Below are positions 18,733-27,844 of a DNA stretch of 64,000 nt, in pieces (within the stretch, counting starts at the first letter, position 1; every line of letters starts with the position of its first letter). Made by a program: the position numbers and the translations under genes. The stretch covers positions 84,399 to 148,398 of the forward strand of contig CBDDEN010000005.1 in NCBI GenBank assembly GCA_965226925.1. Reading direction: 5' to 3'. Source of the DNA: CBDDCX01 sp965226925 (GTDB taxonomy: Bacteria > Gemmatimonadota > Gemmatimonadetes > Longimicrobiales > Gaopeijiaceae). The notes beneath the pieces are model-generated. The model was not told the origin of the DNA. It saw nothing but the letters and a program-made list of their open reading frames with translations, and made no database searches.

Positions 18733-19596
18733 TCAGGAACCCCCGACCGTCGAGGACCGGGCGATCACTTTGGCGAGCCTGTCCTGCACCCGCCGGTGGC
18801 CCAGGTTGCTGATGTAAACCTTCTCTGCGCCGACGGCTCGCAGGGCGTCCAGGGTCTTGCCTAGAAGCTCTTCGGGGGTGGCGCCGGCCTCGAATTCGCG
18901 CGCCAACTCCTCTGCGGGGACCGGGAAAAAATTCCCCAATCGCCCGAGGGTACCCGGATCGGCACTCCAATAGTAGAAGACACCGAAAATTCCCGGTGTG
19001 TCCACGCTCCGGCGGTCGCACTCCTCCAGGAACGCCTCGACCCGATCCGCACTGTGGTGGGATACCACCTGGGTCAGGTAGAAGTCGGCCGAGAAGTCCT
19101 CCGCGCCCACGTACCCGACCTGTGTTCGCACGTCACGATGCGGGTTCGCCCAACCACCCAAGGAGAGCCCCGGTTGCCGCTCGCGAATCCGCTGCCTGAG
19201 CAGGTGTGCGTGTGGAACACAACGTGGCGGGCCCACCGAGGTGTCTCCACCCACCACCGTGAGCGCCTCGAAGCCGAGGGAGTGGGCACGATCCGCGAAC
19301 ATGAGGCAGTGCTCGATCGTGTGCTTGCACGTAAGAAAGGGAACGAGTCGCGAGAGCGGCACCTCGGAACCGACGTTGGCCGCAAGGTGCCCGAGGTTCT
19401 CCTCTTCCTGTGATCCGACCGCATCATCCGTAAGGAAAACGAAGATGTCCTTGAGCGCGAGATTCCGGAGGGAGTGGTTGAGGTCGATCCAGGTGTCCAT
19501 CCCCTCGGTGGCCGTAAGCCCACTCCGCGGTGGCCGAAGCTCCACGGTAATGAGCGGCCCCTGCCGCCCCAGCCGCTCCACCAGCGCCGAGGTCAC
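18733..19596 (-). CDS. Divergent methylenetetrahydrofolate reductase (MetF)-like protein
   Basis: A 287-residue TIM-barrel protein that resembles MetF: VELRPPRSG at the position of the catalytic-Glu strand, HLAANVGSEVPLS and the FLTCKHTIEHCLMFADRAHSLGF region, which matches the MTHFR helix after H-L-T-C, then VVGGDTS. It lacks the full canonical MTHFR signature, so it is called MetF-like. It is not redundant in an obvious way, since a fused MTHFR lies convergently 60 bases away. Its start overlaps the pepP stop (ATGA at 19593-19596), so it is the second gene of that pair. It may use a different electron donor or a different C1 pterin; this is a guess. Confidence 0.72.
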   Translation of the reverse strand: MTSALVERLGRQGPLITVELRPPRSGLTATEGMDTWIDLNHSLRNLALKDIFVFLTDDAVGSQEEENLGHLAANVGSEVPLSRLVPFLTCKHTIEHCLMFADRAHSLGFEALTVVGGDTSVGPPRCVPHAHLLRQRIRERQPGLSLGGWANPHRDVRTQVGYVGAEDFSADFYLTQVVSHHSADRVEAFLEECDRRSVDTPGIFGVFYYWSADPGTLGRLGNFFPVPAEELAREFEAGATPEELLGKTLDALRAVGAEKVYISNLGHRRVQDRLAKVIARSSTVGGS

Positions 19597-20900
19597 CCCT
19601 TCGCTCCCACAAGACGTTCGATCTCGTCGGCGGACACCGGTAATCGGGCCGTCAGCACCTCGTGTCCCTCGGCGGTCACGACCACATCGTCTTCGATCCT
19701 GATCCCCACGCCCACGTATTCCTCCGGAACGCCGGAACCCTCGAACGGGCCTGGGAAGTAGAGACCCGGCTCCACGGTCAAAACCATTCCCGGCTCCAGC
19801 ACTCGCGACACACCGGAGGAGGCGTAGTCACCCACGTCGTGCACATCGAGCCCTAGCCAATGGGACGTCTGATGGGGATAGAATGGCTTGTAGCCCTCGG
19901 TATCGATCACCTCAGCCTTGCTTCCCTCGAGAACGCCCAGCTCGAGGAGTCCTTCGACGAGCACGCCCCGCGCCGTGTGATGGATCGACTCGACGGTCAC
20001 CCCGGGCCGAATGCATTCTATAGCCTGATCATGCGCCTCCAGAACCAGATCGTAGAGGGCTCGCTGGGCTGCCGTGAAGGATGCGGATACCGGGAAGGTG
20101 CGGGTGATGTCGCACACGTAGTGGTCCACCTCCGCACCGGCGTCCACGAGGACCAGGTCCCCGTCCTGGGCGGTGCAGTGGTTATCCTCGTAGTGCAGCA
20201 CGCAGGCGTTCGCACCTGAGGCCACGATGGTGGGATAGGCGGGCCCCCTGGCCCCTTTACGTCGAAACGCGCCATCGAGAATTCCCTCGAGCTCCCACTC
20301 TCCGACCCCGGGCCGCACGGCCCCGAACATCTCGTTGAAGGCCTCGATCGTAATCGTCGCAGCCCTCCGCATGCGCTCCAACTCCTCCGGGCTCTTCACC
20401 AGCCGCAGGGGATCGAGCAACCGCCCGGGATCGATGATCCCACGGGGACCGACGCCCTTCCTGACGCCGCTTAGGCGAGCGGTTTGGAGAGCCCCGACCA
20501 CCAAGCTCTGCACGGGTGAATCGGTCCCGATCCGGAAGTACGCGTCCTTGGCCCCAGCCAGCAATTTCGGAAGTTGCTCGGACAGCATGTCGCTTCCATA
20601 GGTCGTGTCGGCACCGAACACCGCTCCAGCCCGCTCCGGCCCAAGCCGCTCTCCACCCCAGAGCTCCTCTTCGGAATTCCGAGGTCGTACGAAGAGCACG
20701 AAATCGCCGTCCGCACCACCCGGACGGAGCACAGCCACGGCCCCGGGCTCGGTCACGCCGGTTAGATAGAAGAGCTCGCTGTCCGCCCTGTACCGTCCTC
20801 CGGGGGCGTTCGTCTTGGAGTCCAGCACCAAGACCGACCCGTCCAGGTGCGCTAAAACGCGCTTACGCCGTGCCGCAAAATCGTCGGGTGAAAAACCCAA
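19593..20900 (-). CDS. pepP: Xaa-Pro aminopeptidase (aminopeptidase P, M24B)
   Basis: Removes N-terminal residues that precede proline; cytoplasmic (no signal peptide). The 435 residues match PepP. The N-terminal domain (about 1-165) carries RYRADSELFYLTGVTEPGA, as in PepP. The pita-bread catalytic domain holds the five metal ligands: Asp in LVDAGAEVDHYVCDITRTF (two), His in HQTSHWLGLDVHD, Glu in VEPGLYF and Glu in RIEDDVVVT. It is followed by the MetF-like gene with a 4-base overlap. The upstream S9 peptidase gene ends only 4 bases before its start, so three genes may be co-transcribed, two of them for proline-containing peptides. Confidence 0.93.
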   Translation of the reverse strand: MGFSPDDFAARRKRVLAHLDGSVLVLDSKTNAPGGRYRADSELFYLTGVTEPGAVAVLRPGGADGDFVLFVRPRNSEEELWGGERLGPERAGAVFGADTTYGSDMLSEQLPKLLAGAKDAYFRIGTDSPVQSLVVGALQTARLSGVRKGVGPRGIIDPGRLLDPLRLVKSPEELERMRRAATITIEAFNEMFGAVRPGVGEWELEGILDGAFRRKGARGPAYPTIVASGANACVLHYEDNHCTAQDGDLVLVDAGAEVDHYVCDITRTFPVSASFTAAQRALYDLVLEAHDQAIECIRPGVTVESIHHTARGVLVEGLLELGVLEGSKAEVIDTEGYKPFYPHQTSHWLGLDVHDVGDYASSGVSRVLEPGMVLTVEPGLYFPGPFEGSGVPEEYVGVGIRIEDDVVVTAEGHEVLTARLPVSADEIERLVGAKG

Positions 20901-20904
20901 CCGC

Positions 20905-23019
20905 CTATTCGCCGCCGGCGCTCACGGTGGGAGCCTGGTCGACCAGCCAGTGTTCGAACCAGCTTCGGATACGCTCCAACCGGTCCACGAGGAGCCATGG
21001 CTCTCCCGTCCGGGACAAGCCGTGAGAAGATCTCGGGTACCGGACCATCTCCACCGGCACGTCCAAGTTCTTCAGTGCCATGAACCACTGCTCCACGTCA
21101 CCGATGGGTGTCCTGAAGTCGTTCTCGCTGTGGATGATAAGCGTGGGAGCCGTAACATTTTCCACGTACGAGATCGGGGACAGCCGACGGTAAAGATCCC
21201 TCCGCTCCCAGGGCGCGCCGAAAAATTCGTACTCGGTCAACCTCCGCAGATCGGACGATCCCCACCAACTCTCCCAGTTCACGATAGAGCGAGAGGTGAC
21301 GGCAGCCTGAAAACGGTCGGAGGTGGCGGTAAGCCAGTTCGTCATAAAGCCACCGTAACCTCCACCCGAGACGCCCAGACGAGTCGAGTCGGCCTCCGAG
21401 AATCGGGCTAGTGCAGCGTCCACGCCGGTAAGAAAATCCTCGCTGTCCATGATGCCCCACTGCCCGCGGGTGGCATACATGAACTCGTGACCGTAACCAC
21501 TCGATCCTCGAGGGTTGGAGTAAAGGACGAAGAAGCCCGCCGAGGACAACACATGGAAGGTCGGGACGAACGTATTGCCATACGCACTGTGCGGCCCACC
21601 ATGAATTTTCAAGATCAGCGGGTATTTACGGTCGGGGGTGTAGCCCACCGGCTTGATCACCCAACCCTCCACCTCGACGCTGTCGCCGACCATCCAGGTC
21701 AGCCGCTCCGGGCGCTCCAAGGAAACCCGATCCAGGAAATCCTGGTTGAACTCGGTGGCCCGTCGCTCGGCCGTGCCGTCGCCTCGCGCCACGTATAGTT
21801 CGGTGGGGGAGACCGCATCGGTGGCGGCGTAGGCCATGATATGGCCTCGGTCGGACAGCGAGACACTGGTGAGTTGCCGTTCACCCTCGGTCACCTGAAT
21901 GACCGGGCCGCCGGCGGCCGCAACCCGGAAGAGATGGCGATTCCCACGAACGGAGGCGGAGAACAGAATCGCGGTTCCATCCGCCGACCATTGTGGGGCG
22001 CCGGGCACGAGGTCCCAGCCCTCGGTGAGATTGGCGGGCTCCGTCGCGAAACGCCCGTCGCCACCGACGTCTACCACCATCAGATCCTGCTCGGCCCCGC
22101 GCTCCGCTGTGAAGACGAACGCTAGCCGTGTGCCGTCGGGCGAGGGCGCCGGCGAGGTTTCCGAGCCCGGCTCCGGCGTGACGTCCGTGACGGAGCCGTC
22201 GGTCACGCGAACCGCCCAGATGTCCCGGGTCAGTTCCTCGTTGGATTCATCGTCTTGCTTCTCGTCTCCGGAGAAGTAGAGCGTACGCCCATCGGGGGAC
22301 CAGCGAACGTCAGACTTGTCGAACGGGAGCTCCGTCAGCCTTCTCGGAGTGCCTCCCTCGGCCGATACTAAGTAGAGATCGTCGGACTCCCTCACGGAGA
22401 AGTGCGGGCGCAGCGTGATCGTACCGTCTGCTTTGTACCGTGTCGAGGTTACCACACGCCCATCGAAGCGCTCACGGTCCAGCGTGTTCGAGAGTGCGTC
22501 CGGAGCGATCCAGCCGTCCCGCTCGCCAGCCTCCGTCTCCTCGGCTGGGGCGAGGTACGCAATCCACTCGCCATCCACCGACCAGACGGGCGCCCCCCGG
22601 ACTCCCTCGACGTGGAAGGCCTCTCCGCCGGGGCCTGAGACACGCACGAACCATGTGGAGTTTTCGTCGTCGCCGCGCCGTGAGGTGAACGCAAGAAGCG
22701 ACCCGTCCGGCGACCACCTCGGAGCATAAGAGTCCCCGGTAGGAGCAGTGAAACGATACGGGTCATCGGCTGGCCGCCCGTTGACGAGCGCCTGCATCCA
22801 GATCTCCCGGCGGCGGCGATTCTCCTCTTCGAGGGTCCGTGTTACAGTAAACGCGACGAGGTCGCCCTCGGGAGAGACCGCAACGTCACCCACGGTGACC
22901 AGATCATAGTAGTCGGCCGGCTGGAATCCACGCTGCTGGGCCGAGGTAGCTCCGGCCATGGCCGCCCACAGCACCCACGCCGCAGAAAGCATCCCGACCG
23001 TTCTCGTTGTGGCCTTCAA
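20905..23019 (-). CDS. Secreted S9 family peptidase (acylaminoacyl/dipeptidyl peptidase type)
   Basis: Serine peptidase of the prolyl oligopeptidase family, 704 residues. An N-terminal seven-bladed propeller (about 35-430) shows repeated WSPDG/WSVDG blade signatures. The alpha/beta-hydrolase domain (about 450-700) has the nucleophile Ser in GVSGGGYGG, Asp in SENDFRTP and His in SSHGL. The start is set at TTG 23019, which has GGAG five bases upstream and gives a clean signal peptide (LSAAWVLWAAMAGATSAQQ). Upstream in-frame ATGs at 23157 and 23121 would add an unlikely leader. It probably acts in the periplasm or outside, feeding peptides to the cell. pepP follows 4 bases downstream. Confidence 0.92.
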   Translation of the reverse strand: MKATTRTVGMLSAAWVLWAAMAGATSAQQRGFQPADYYDLVTVGDVAVSPEGDLVAFTVTRTLEEENRRRREIWMQALVNGRPADDPYRFTAPTGDSYAPRWSPDGSLLAFTSRRGDDENSTWFVRVSGPGGEAFHVEGVRGAPVWSVDGEWIAYLAPAEETEAGERDGWIAPDALSNTLDRERFDGRVVTSTRYKADGTITLRPHFSVRESDDLYLVSAEGGTPRRLTELPFDKSDVRWSPDGRTLYFSGDEKQDDESNEELTRDIWAVRVTDGSVTDVTPEPGSETSPAPSPDGTRLAFVFTAERGAEQDLMVVDVGGDGRFATEPANLTEGWDLVPGAPQWSADGTAILFSASVRGNRHLFRVAAAGGPVIQVTEGERQLTSVSLSDRGHIMAYAATDAVSPTELYVARGDGTAERRATEFNQDFLDRVSLERPERLTWMVGDSVEVEGWVIKPVGYTPDRKYPLILKIHGGPHSAYGNTFVPTFHVLSSAGFFVLYSNPRGSSGYGHEFMYATRGQWGIMDSEDFLTGVDAALARFSEADSTRLGVSGGGYGGFMTNWLTATSDRFQAAVTSRSIVNWESWWGSSDLRRLTEYEFFGAPWERRDLYRRLSPISYVENVTAPTLIIHSENDFRTPIGDVEQWFMALKNLDVPVEMVRYPRSSHGLSRTGEPWLLVDRLERIRSWFEHWLVDQAPTVSAGGE

Positions 23020-23278
23020 ACTCGTCTCCGTGTCACTACGGTTCACGCCCGCTGCACCGTAATCGACTGATGCACGGGCAAATCTATGGGGGGTAGGGAC
23101 TTGCCTCAAGGCGAACTTCATCGGGATCCAACGATTCCCGTGCACGCCCCTGTGCACACCAAGTGCAAAGTCGATGCCAAAGGACCCCCTCGCCCCGCAC
23201 GGGGGGGGATCCTCGACCCGACGAGGCGGTAAGAGATACGTGCATACGCCAGCCCATCAAGATTCGGGGGAGTTTGCG

Positions 23279-24397
23279 ATGGCGGGTTCCGGCCCCCTCG
23301 TTACCACCTTCTTATGGTGCCTCGGCGCAGTCCTGTTCGTGACCGCCCCGCTGGGCGCTCAGGCCATCTCCGGGATTCTGGTAGAGTCCGAGACGGGTGC
23401 TCCAGTGGAGGGAGCCTCGGTCACGCTTCTCAGTCGGGACGGTGAGCGACTCGATTGGCGCCTGACGAACGCCGCGGGACGGTTCGACTTCCGGACGCCA
23501 GGACCTGGAACATACCTGTTGCGGGCAGACCGGATCGGCCACGCCCGCGTTCTTTCCGATCCGATCCCCATCGACCGTGGAGTCACCGTCGTGTACAGGC
23601 TGGAGACTCCCTTGGAGGCGATCATACTGGCCGGGATCGAGGTAGATAGTAGCCGCCGCTGTGAGGTCCGACCCGGACAGGGCCTTCCCACGGCAACGGT
23701 GTGGGAGGAGGCGCGCAAGGCCCTGGAGGCGACATCACGCACCAGCGGCCTCGGCGTCTACCGCTACGCGATTCGCCGTTATGAACGGGAATTGGATGCT
23801 CGAGGCCGCCGAGTGAGGAGCGAGCAGAGCCGAATCGTCCGAGGGCAGGTACTGGCCACCCCTTTCCGCAGCCTGGACGTCGAGAATCTACTCGAGCATG
23901 GGTTCGTGCGCCCCGACGGCGAGGGGAGCATCTATTACGGACCCGACGCCGATGTCCTCCTGTCGGATGCCTTCCTGGACACCCACTGCATGAGCCTGGC
24001 AGAGGGAGAGGACGAAGCGGAGGGCCTTCTCGGATTATCGTTCGAGCCGACGGAGAATCGCGGAGTCCCGGATATCAGTGGCGTCCTATGGCTGGACCCG
24101 GTGAACGCGGAGCTTCAGTAGCTGGATTATCGCTACGAGTTCCTGGACGTTCCCAACTCGGAGAGGCTCGGGGGAAGAATTCGATTCCACGGCCTTCCCA
24201 ACGGGACGTGGATCGTACGCGAGTGGTATATCCGTATGCCGCTCCTCGAGGCTAGGATGCGGTGGGGGCGAATCCGACCGCGGCTGGTCGGGCTCAGGGA
24301 GGAGGGTGGCTTGGTCGTACGGGTCAACAACCTGCAAGGTGATCTCGTGCTCGAGTCGACGGCGGGGATCATCGAAGAACCCGGGCTCGAGGAATAG
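23279..24397 (+). pseudogene. Secreted protein with carboxypeptidase-regulatory-like domain, interrupted by amber codon
   Basis: Starts at ATG 23279 behind a strong GGGGGAG. Signal peptide: residues 5-28, ending PLGAQ. Residues about 30-105 form a carboxypeptidase-regulatory-like beta-sandwich (ISGILVESETGAPVEGASV, FDFRTPGPGTYLLRADRIG). The rest is a family seen as secreted proteins of unknown role. At codon 281 the frame meets TAG (24119-24121). The same frame then continues for 92 codons (DYRYEFLDVP, RIRFHGLPNGTWIVREW, RMPLLEARM) to a TAG at 24397. The continuation reads as the natural C-terminus, so the amber codon interrupts a 372-residue protein. Without it, a 280-residue product is made. 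The cause may be mutation or sequence error. Confidence 0.78.
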
Positions 24398-24440
24398 GAT
24401 CCGGGGCAAGATTCCGTCGTGGCCTGCCCGTAGAGCTTCA

Positions 24441-24484
24441 GGACCAGGGGCGCGACAACCGAGTTTGGTTCCGACCCCTGGTCC
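24441..24484 (+). terminator. Strong stem-loop between the regulatory-like-domain gene and the TonB receptor gene
   Basis: Ten-base perfect arms (ggaccagggg / cccctggtcc) enclose an inner 4-base stem (aacc / ggtt) with a 6-base loop. Only a short T stretch (ttt) follows, so it is not a textbook intrinsic terminator. It lies 43 bases past the end of the upstream reading frame and 74 bases before the receptor start. It could be a terminator, an mRNA-stabilising end, or part of the receptor leader. Confidence 0.5.
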
Positions 24485-24558
24485 TTTCGGCCGTGCAGAA
24501 GTAGTGTGTGGACTTCCTCCGCTAGCAGGACATTTCTAGAACACAAGGGGATGAGGGA

Positions 24559-26709
24559 ATGAGAGGCAGATCAATGTTCGTGATACCCGTTCGCGTGAAC
24601 GTTATCCATTGGGTCGTGACCCTCCTGATGGCCATCGCGATGTTGAACCCGTGGACGCCCGAAATCGCTGCGCAGGAACCGCTCGATTCGGTCATTCCAT
24701 TGGACTCCATCGTGGTGACCGTGCTGCGCGCCACGGACGGCTTGGGCCGCGCGCCCTACGCCGTCTCGGTGCAAAGTGGGCGAGCCCTGCAACTGGGCAA
24801 CACCGGCTTCTCACTCGACGAGGCACTCCAAGGAATCCCCGGCCTCCAGATTCAGAACCGGTACAACTACAATACGGGTGAGCGGATCTCCATCCGTGGC
24901 TTCGGCTCCCGATCCCAGTTCAGCACACGCGGCATCAAGATTCTCGTGGATGGCATTCCTGCCACGTTAGCCGACGGCCAGTCGGCGCTGGACCATCTCG
25001 ACATCGGGTCGCTTGGGCGCGTGGAGGTCCTGCGTGGGCCCTCCGCGGCCATGTACGGCAATGGCGGCGGCGGTGTATTGAGCTTCCAGACGAAGGAATC
25101 GCCCGATGTGCCCGTCCGCGAGGAGGCCACGGCCATCTTCGGCGAGAACGGCCTCATGCGGTTCCAGAGTACGACGTCCGGTACGCAGGGGGGGATGACC
25201 TACCTCGTAAGCGTTGCGCACTTGACGTACGACGGATTCCGCACCGTGGAGGACAGCACCGATTTCGCGGTGGAGCGCCCCGACAGCAGCTTATACGGGC
25301 TAGCCGCGCGCTTCAATGTGAACGGCCAGGTGGGGGTGGACGCCGCTGGGGGACGGCTGCTCTTTACCGCCAACTTCATGGATTTAGAAGCGGAGAACCC
25401 CGGCGGGCTGAATCGCGACGCCATATACGCAGACAGCTCGCTTAACGCGCGCGGCGGCGGATTTGGCAACATCGCGAGGAACGCACGCAAGGACGTTTAT
25501 CAGACACTGTTGGGGGCGACCTGGACCGGACCCGTGGGGAATCTCAACGCCGAATTTACCGGGTGGGGGCTCAGCCGGCGAATCGACAATCCAATCCCCC
25601 CGCGGATCATCGATCTCAGCCGGAACGCCTACGGCGTCCGTGCCATGGTATCCAACGATAGCGGTGACGATTCGGGTCCCGTCGCGTGGGCGGCTGGTTT
25701 CGACGTCGATCTCCAGCGTGACGACCGTGCGGAACACAACAACGTCGGGGGTACGCGGGGTACCCTGACGAAGGACCAATTCGAGACCGTCACCGCCGCT
25801 GGTGTGTTCCTTCAGGCCAACGCCCCGCTCGGTGAGCGCGCTACGGTTGCGGGGGGACTGCGCTACGACCGATTCGACTTTGGGGTCGATGATCGGTTGA
25901 CGACCGACGGTGACGACTCGGGTGACCGGGTCATGGACGCACTGAGCCCCACCGTGGGCGTCGTGGTCCAGGCGAGCCCGGATGTGTCCGTCTTCGGCAA
26001 CTTCGCCACGTACCTGGCGACGCCCACGACGACGGAATTGGGCAACGATCCGGCGGGAGGCGGCGGCTTCAACCGCAACCTGGATCCACAGACCGGAAAC
26101 ACCGGAGAAGTCGGAATACGCGGTGTCACGAACAACCGCTACAGTTATGAAATGAGCGGGTTCTTGTCCAAGCTCAAGAACGAGCTGGTCCCATTCGGGG
26201 TCGCCGCGCAGCCTGGCCGCACGTTCTTCAGGAATTCTGGGGAATCGACGTATCAGGGGCTCGAGGCCTCCGTGAGGGCGGTTCTTCCCCAGGGCGTCTT
26301 CGGGCAACTCTCATACACTTTCGTGGACGCCAAATTCGACGAGTTCGAGGTGGACGACGGTACGACCGTTGAGGTCTTCGACGGAAACTTCGTCCCCGGT
26401 GTGGCCAGGCACCGTCTCGAGGGCCTGGCGCGTGTGAGCCGAGGCTCGTGGTACGGTGAGGTTCGCGGAGACTATGTGGGAAGGGTCCACACCAACGACG
26501 CCAATGATCCCCAGACGGCCGCCAAACAATACACGCTTTGGGACGTCCGGGCCGGTCTCTCCGGCCAGCGTCTCGGTAACATCGAAGTGGCGCCCTTCGT
26601 GAGCCTTACGAACGTCTTCAACTCCGTTTACGCAGCCGCCGTCGCGGTCGGCGACTTTACCAGACGGTTCTACGATCCAGGCCCGAGGCGTGCGTTTTCC
26701 GCGGGGTGA
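24559..26709 (+). CDS. TonB-dependent outer-membrane receptor
   Basis: Outer-membrane gated channel powered by TonB/ExbBD, 716 residues. Signal peptide within residues 12-39 (hydrophobic, ending AAQ). A TonB-box-like LDSIVVTV follows near 47. The plug domain (about 55-180) has LDEALQGIPGLQIQNR, ISIRGFGSR, VLVDG-type ILVDGIPATL, and RVEVLRGPSAAMYGNGGGGV. The 22-strand barrel fills the remainder, ending in aromatic strands (FTRRFYDPGPRRAF). The family transports siderophores, cobalamin, metals or oligomers; the plug resembles iron-chelate receptors (FecA/CirA-like), but the ligand cannot be assigned. No Fur box or riboswitch was recognised upstream. Confidence 0.93.
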   Translation: MRGRSMFVIPVRVNVIHWVVTLLMAIAMLNPWTPEIAAQEPLDSVIPLDSIVVTVLRATDGLGRAPYAVSVQSGRALQLGNTGFSLDEALQGIPGLQIQNRYNYNTGERISIRGFGSRSQFSTRGIKILVDGIPATLADGQSALDHLDIGSLGRVEVLRGPSAAMYGNGGGGVLSFQTKESPDVPVREEATAIFGENGLMRFQSTTSGTQGGMTYLVSVAHLTYDGFRTVEDSTDFAVERPDSSLYGLAARFNVNGQVGVDAAGGRLLFTANFMDLEAENPGGLNRDAIYADSSLNARGGGFGNIARNARKDVYQTLLGATWTGPVGNLNAEFTGWGLSRRIDNPIPPRIIDLSRNAYGVRAMVSNDSGDDSGPVAWAAGFDVDLQRDDRAEHNNVGGTRGTLTKDQFETVTAAGVFLQANAPLGERATVAGGLRYDRFDFGVDDRLTTDGDDSGDRVMDALSPTVGVVVQASPDVSVFGNFATYLATPTTTELGNDPAGGGGFNRNLDPQTGNTGEVGIRGVTNNRYSYEMSGFLSKLKNELVPFGVAAQPGRTFFRNSGESTYQGLEASVRAVLPQGVFGQLSYTFVDAKFDEFEVDDGTTVEVFDGNFVPGVARHRLEGLARVSRGSWYGEVRGDYVGRVHTNDANDPQTAAKQYTLWDVRAGLSGQRLGNIEVAPFVSLTNVFNSVYAAAVAVGDFTRRFYDPGPRRAFSAG

Positions 26710-26789
26710 CCGCTACCTTCTAGAGCGGTCTGCCCGCCTCGGCGCTCGCGAGTTCAGCGCGGCTGAATCGCCGCTGCGGTTGAGAAGGA

Positions 26790-27714
26790 TCAGGGAGCGG
26801 CCCGGCAAAAGGCCGGGTCGCTCACGACCGCCAACGCGTTCCGCACGGCCCGCTCGCCCTCCTCGTCGGACGGGCGGCTCATTATTTGTCCATGGACGAC
26901 CATCACGGACGAACCGCCCCCGTCCAGATTGAGCGCCTCTGCCGCATCGGTCGCTGCAAGAGTGGCCGTCATCTCTGCCAGGGTCATTCCCGACGAGTAG
27001 GACCCCTGGCGCCCGTCCACGACCAGGACCCAAAGCCGTCGGGCCTCTGGATCGTAAGCTATGGCGGTTCGAGGGTGCCGTAACGACGCAAAGCCTTGAT
27101 CCGAGTCCCAACTGTCGCTCGTGAGCGAGGCCCCTGCATCCAATAGTTCCGGGTACCCCCCGACCAACTGGGTCCGACCCGGCTGAGTCCCGGGACACCC
27201 AGGCACCCGCGGACAACCCGCTCCCTTCCCGCTGGACCGTCCCGATCCAAGGGGCGCGGCCCGGTGTCCACTCGAGCGCCGGCCGCTGAGAAGACCACAG
27301 AACCCTCCCCGCCGCCACCTCGGGGCCAAGCGGACGCCCCTCCGGCGTAAAGAAGTCCCCGTTGACCGCAGCAAGCACTCCAGCACCGGCGTCTCCGACG
27401 AGTTCCGTCACAGTAGCTAGTCCTGCCCCATACGATTCAATCTCACCCGCAGGCAGCACCCTCAGGCCCAGATCGCATCGCTCCAGGTCCAAGCGCAGGA
27501 CATGCACCGCCCACGGACCCTTTTCCGACCAGACGAAGTGGTAGGAGAGCCCCTCATCAAGGAAGAGGGCACGGGTCGAGTCCGCTCCTAGATAGGAGAG
27601 CAGCTCCTCGGGTAGTGGCTCAGGGAAACGGGCCGGACGATCGGGAGGCGTGCACGCGAGAACCAAGGTGGCCAACGCACACGTGTTTCTCAGTTGGTTT
27701 TTGAAGAACCCCAT
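26790..27714 (-). pseudogene. Phosphodiester glycosidase (NAGPA-like) lipoprotein, frameshifted
   Basis: Relative of the NAGPA/DUF2233 phosphodiester glycosidases that remove covering sugars or process cell-wall-linked glycans. From ATG 27714 the frame gives a lipoprotein signal peptide (lipobox LVLAC near residue 21), then VHVLRLDLERCDLGLRVLP and AAVNGDFFTPEGRPLGP. Near 27165-27180 homology jumps to the next frame, which carries LVGGYPELLDAGA, HPRTAIAYDPEARRLWVLVVDG and the signature LNLDGGGSSVMV, ending at 26790. Both halves are conserved and complementary, so a one-base indel near 27170 splits one gene of about 307 codons. It may be a true pseudogene or a sequencing error in a C/G-rich stretch. 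It is divergent from the OMP gene at 27845. Confidence 0.8.
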
Positions 27715-27844
27715 TTCCTTGCCTCGGTGGAGGGTATGGGTTCCTCGCCGAATCGTCGTACGGCGAAGTCCATAGGATAGCCCCGCTCCTAGCCCCCGTT
27801 CCCAGGATAGCCCCTGTCCCCCGATTCTTCTATACTCGGGCGCC

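Noticed and set aside
23172..23245. Hairpins and G-tract in the leader before the regulatory-like gene
   Set aside because: Short stems (cccc/gggg, cctcg/cgagg) are expected in a GC-rich divergent promoter region and show no specific architecture.
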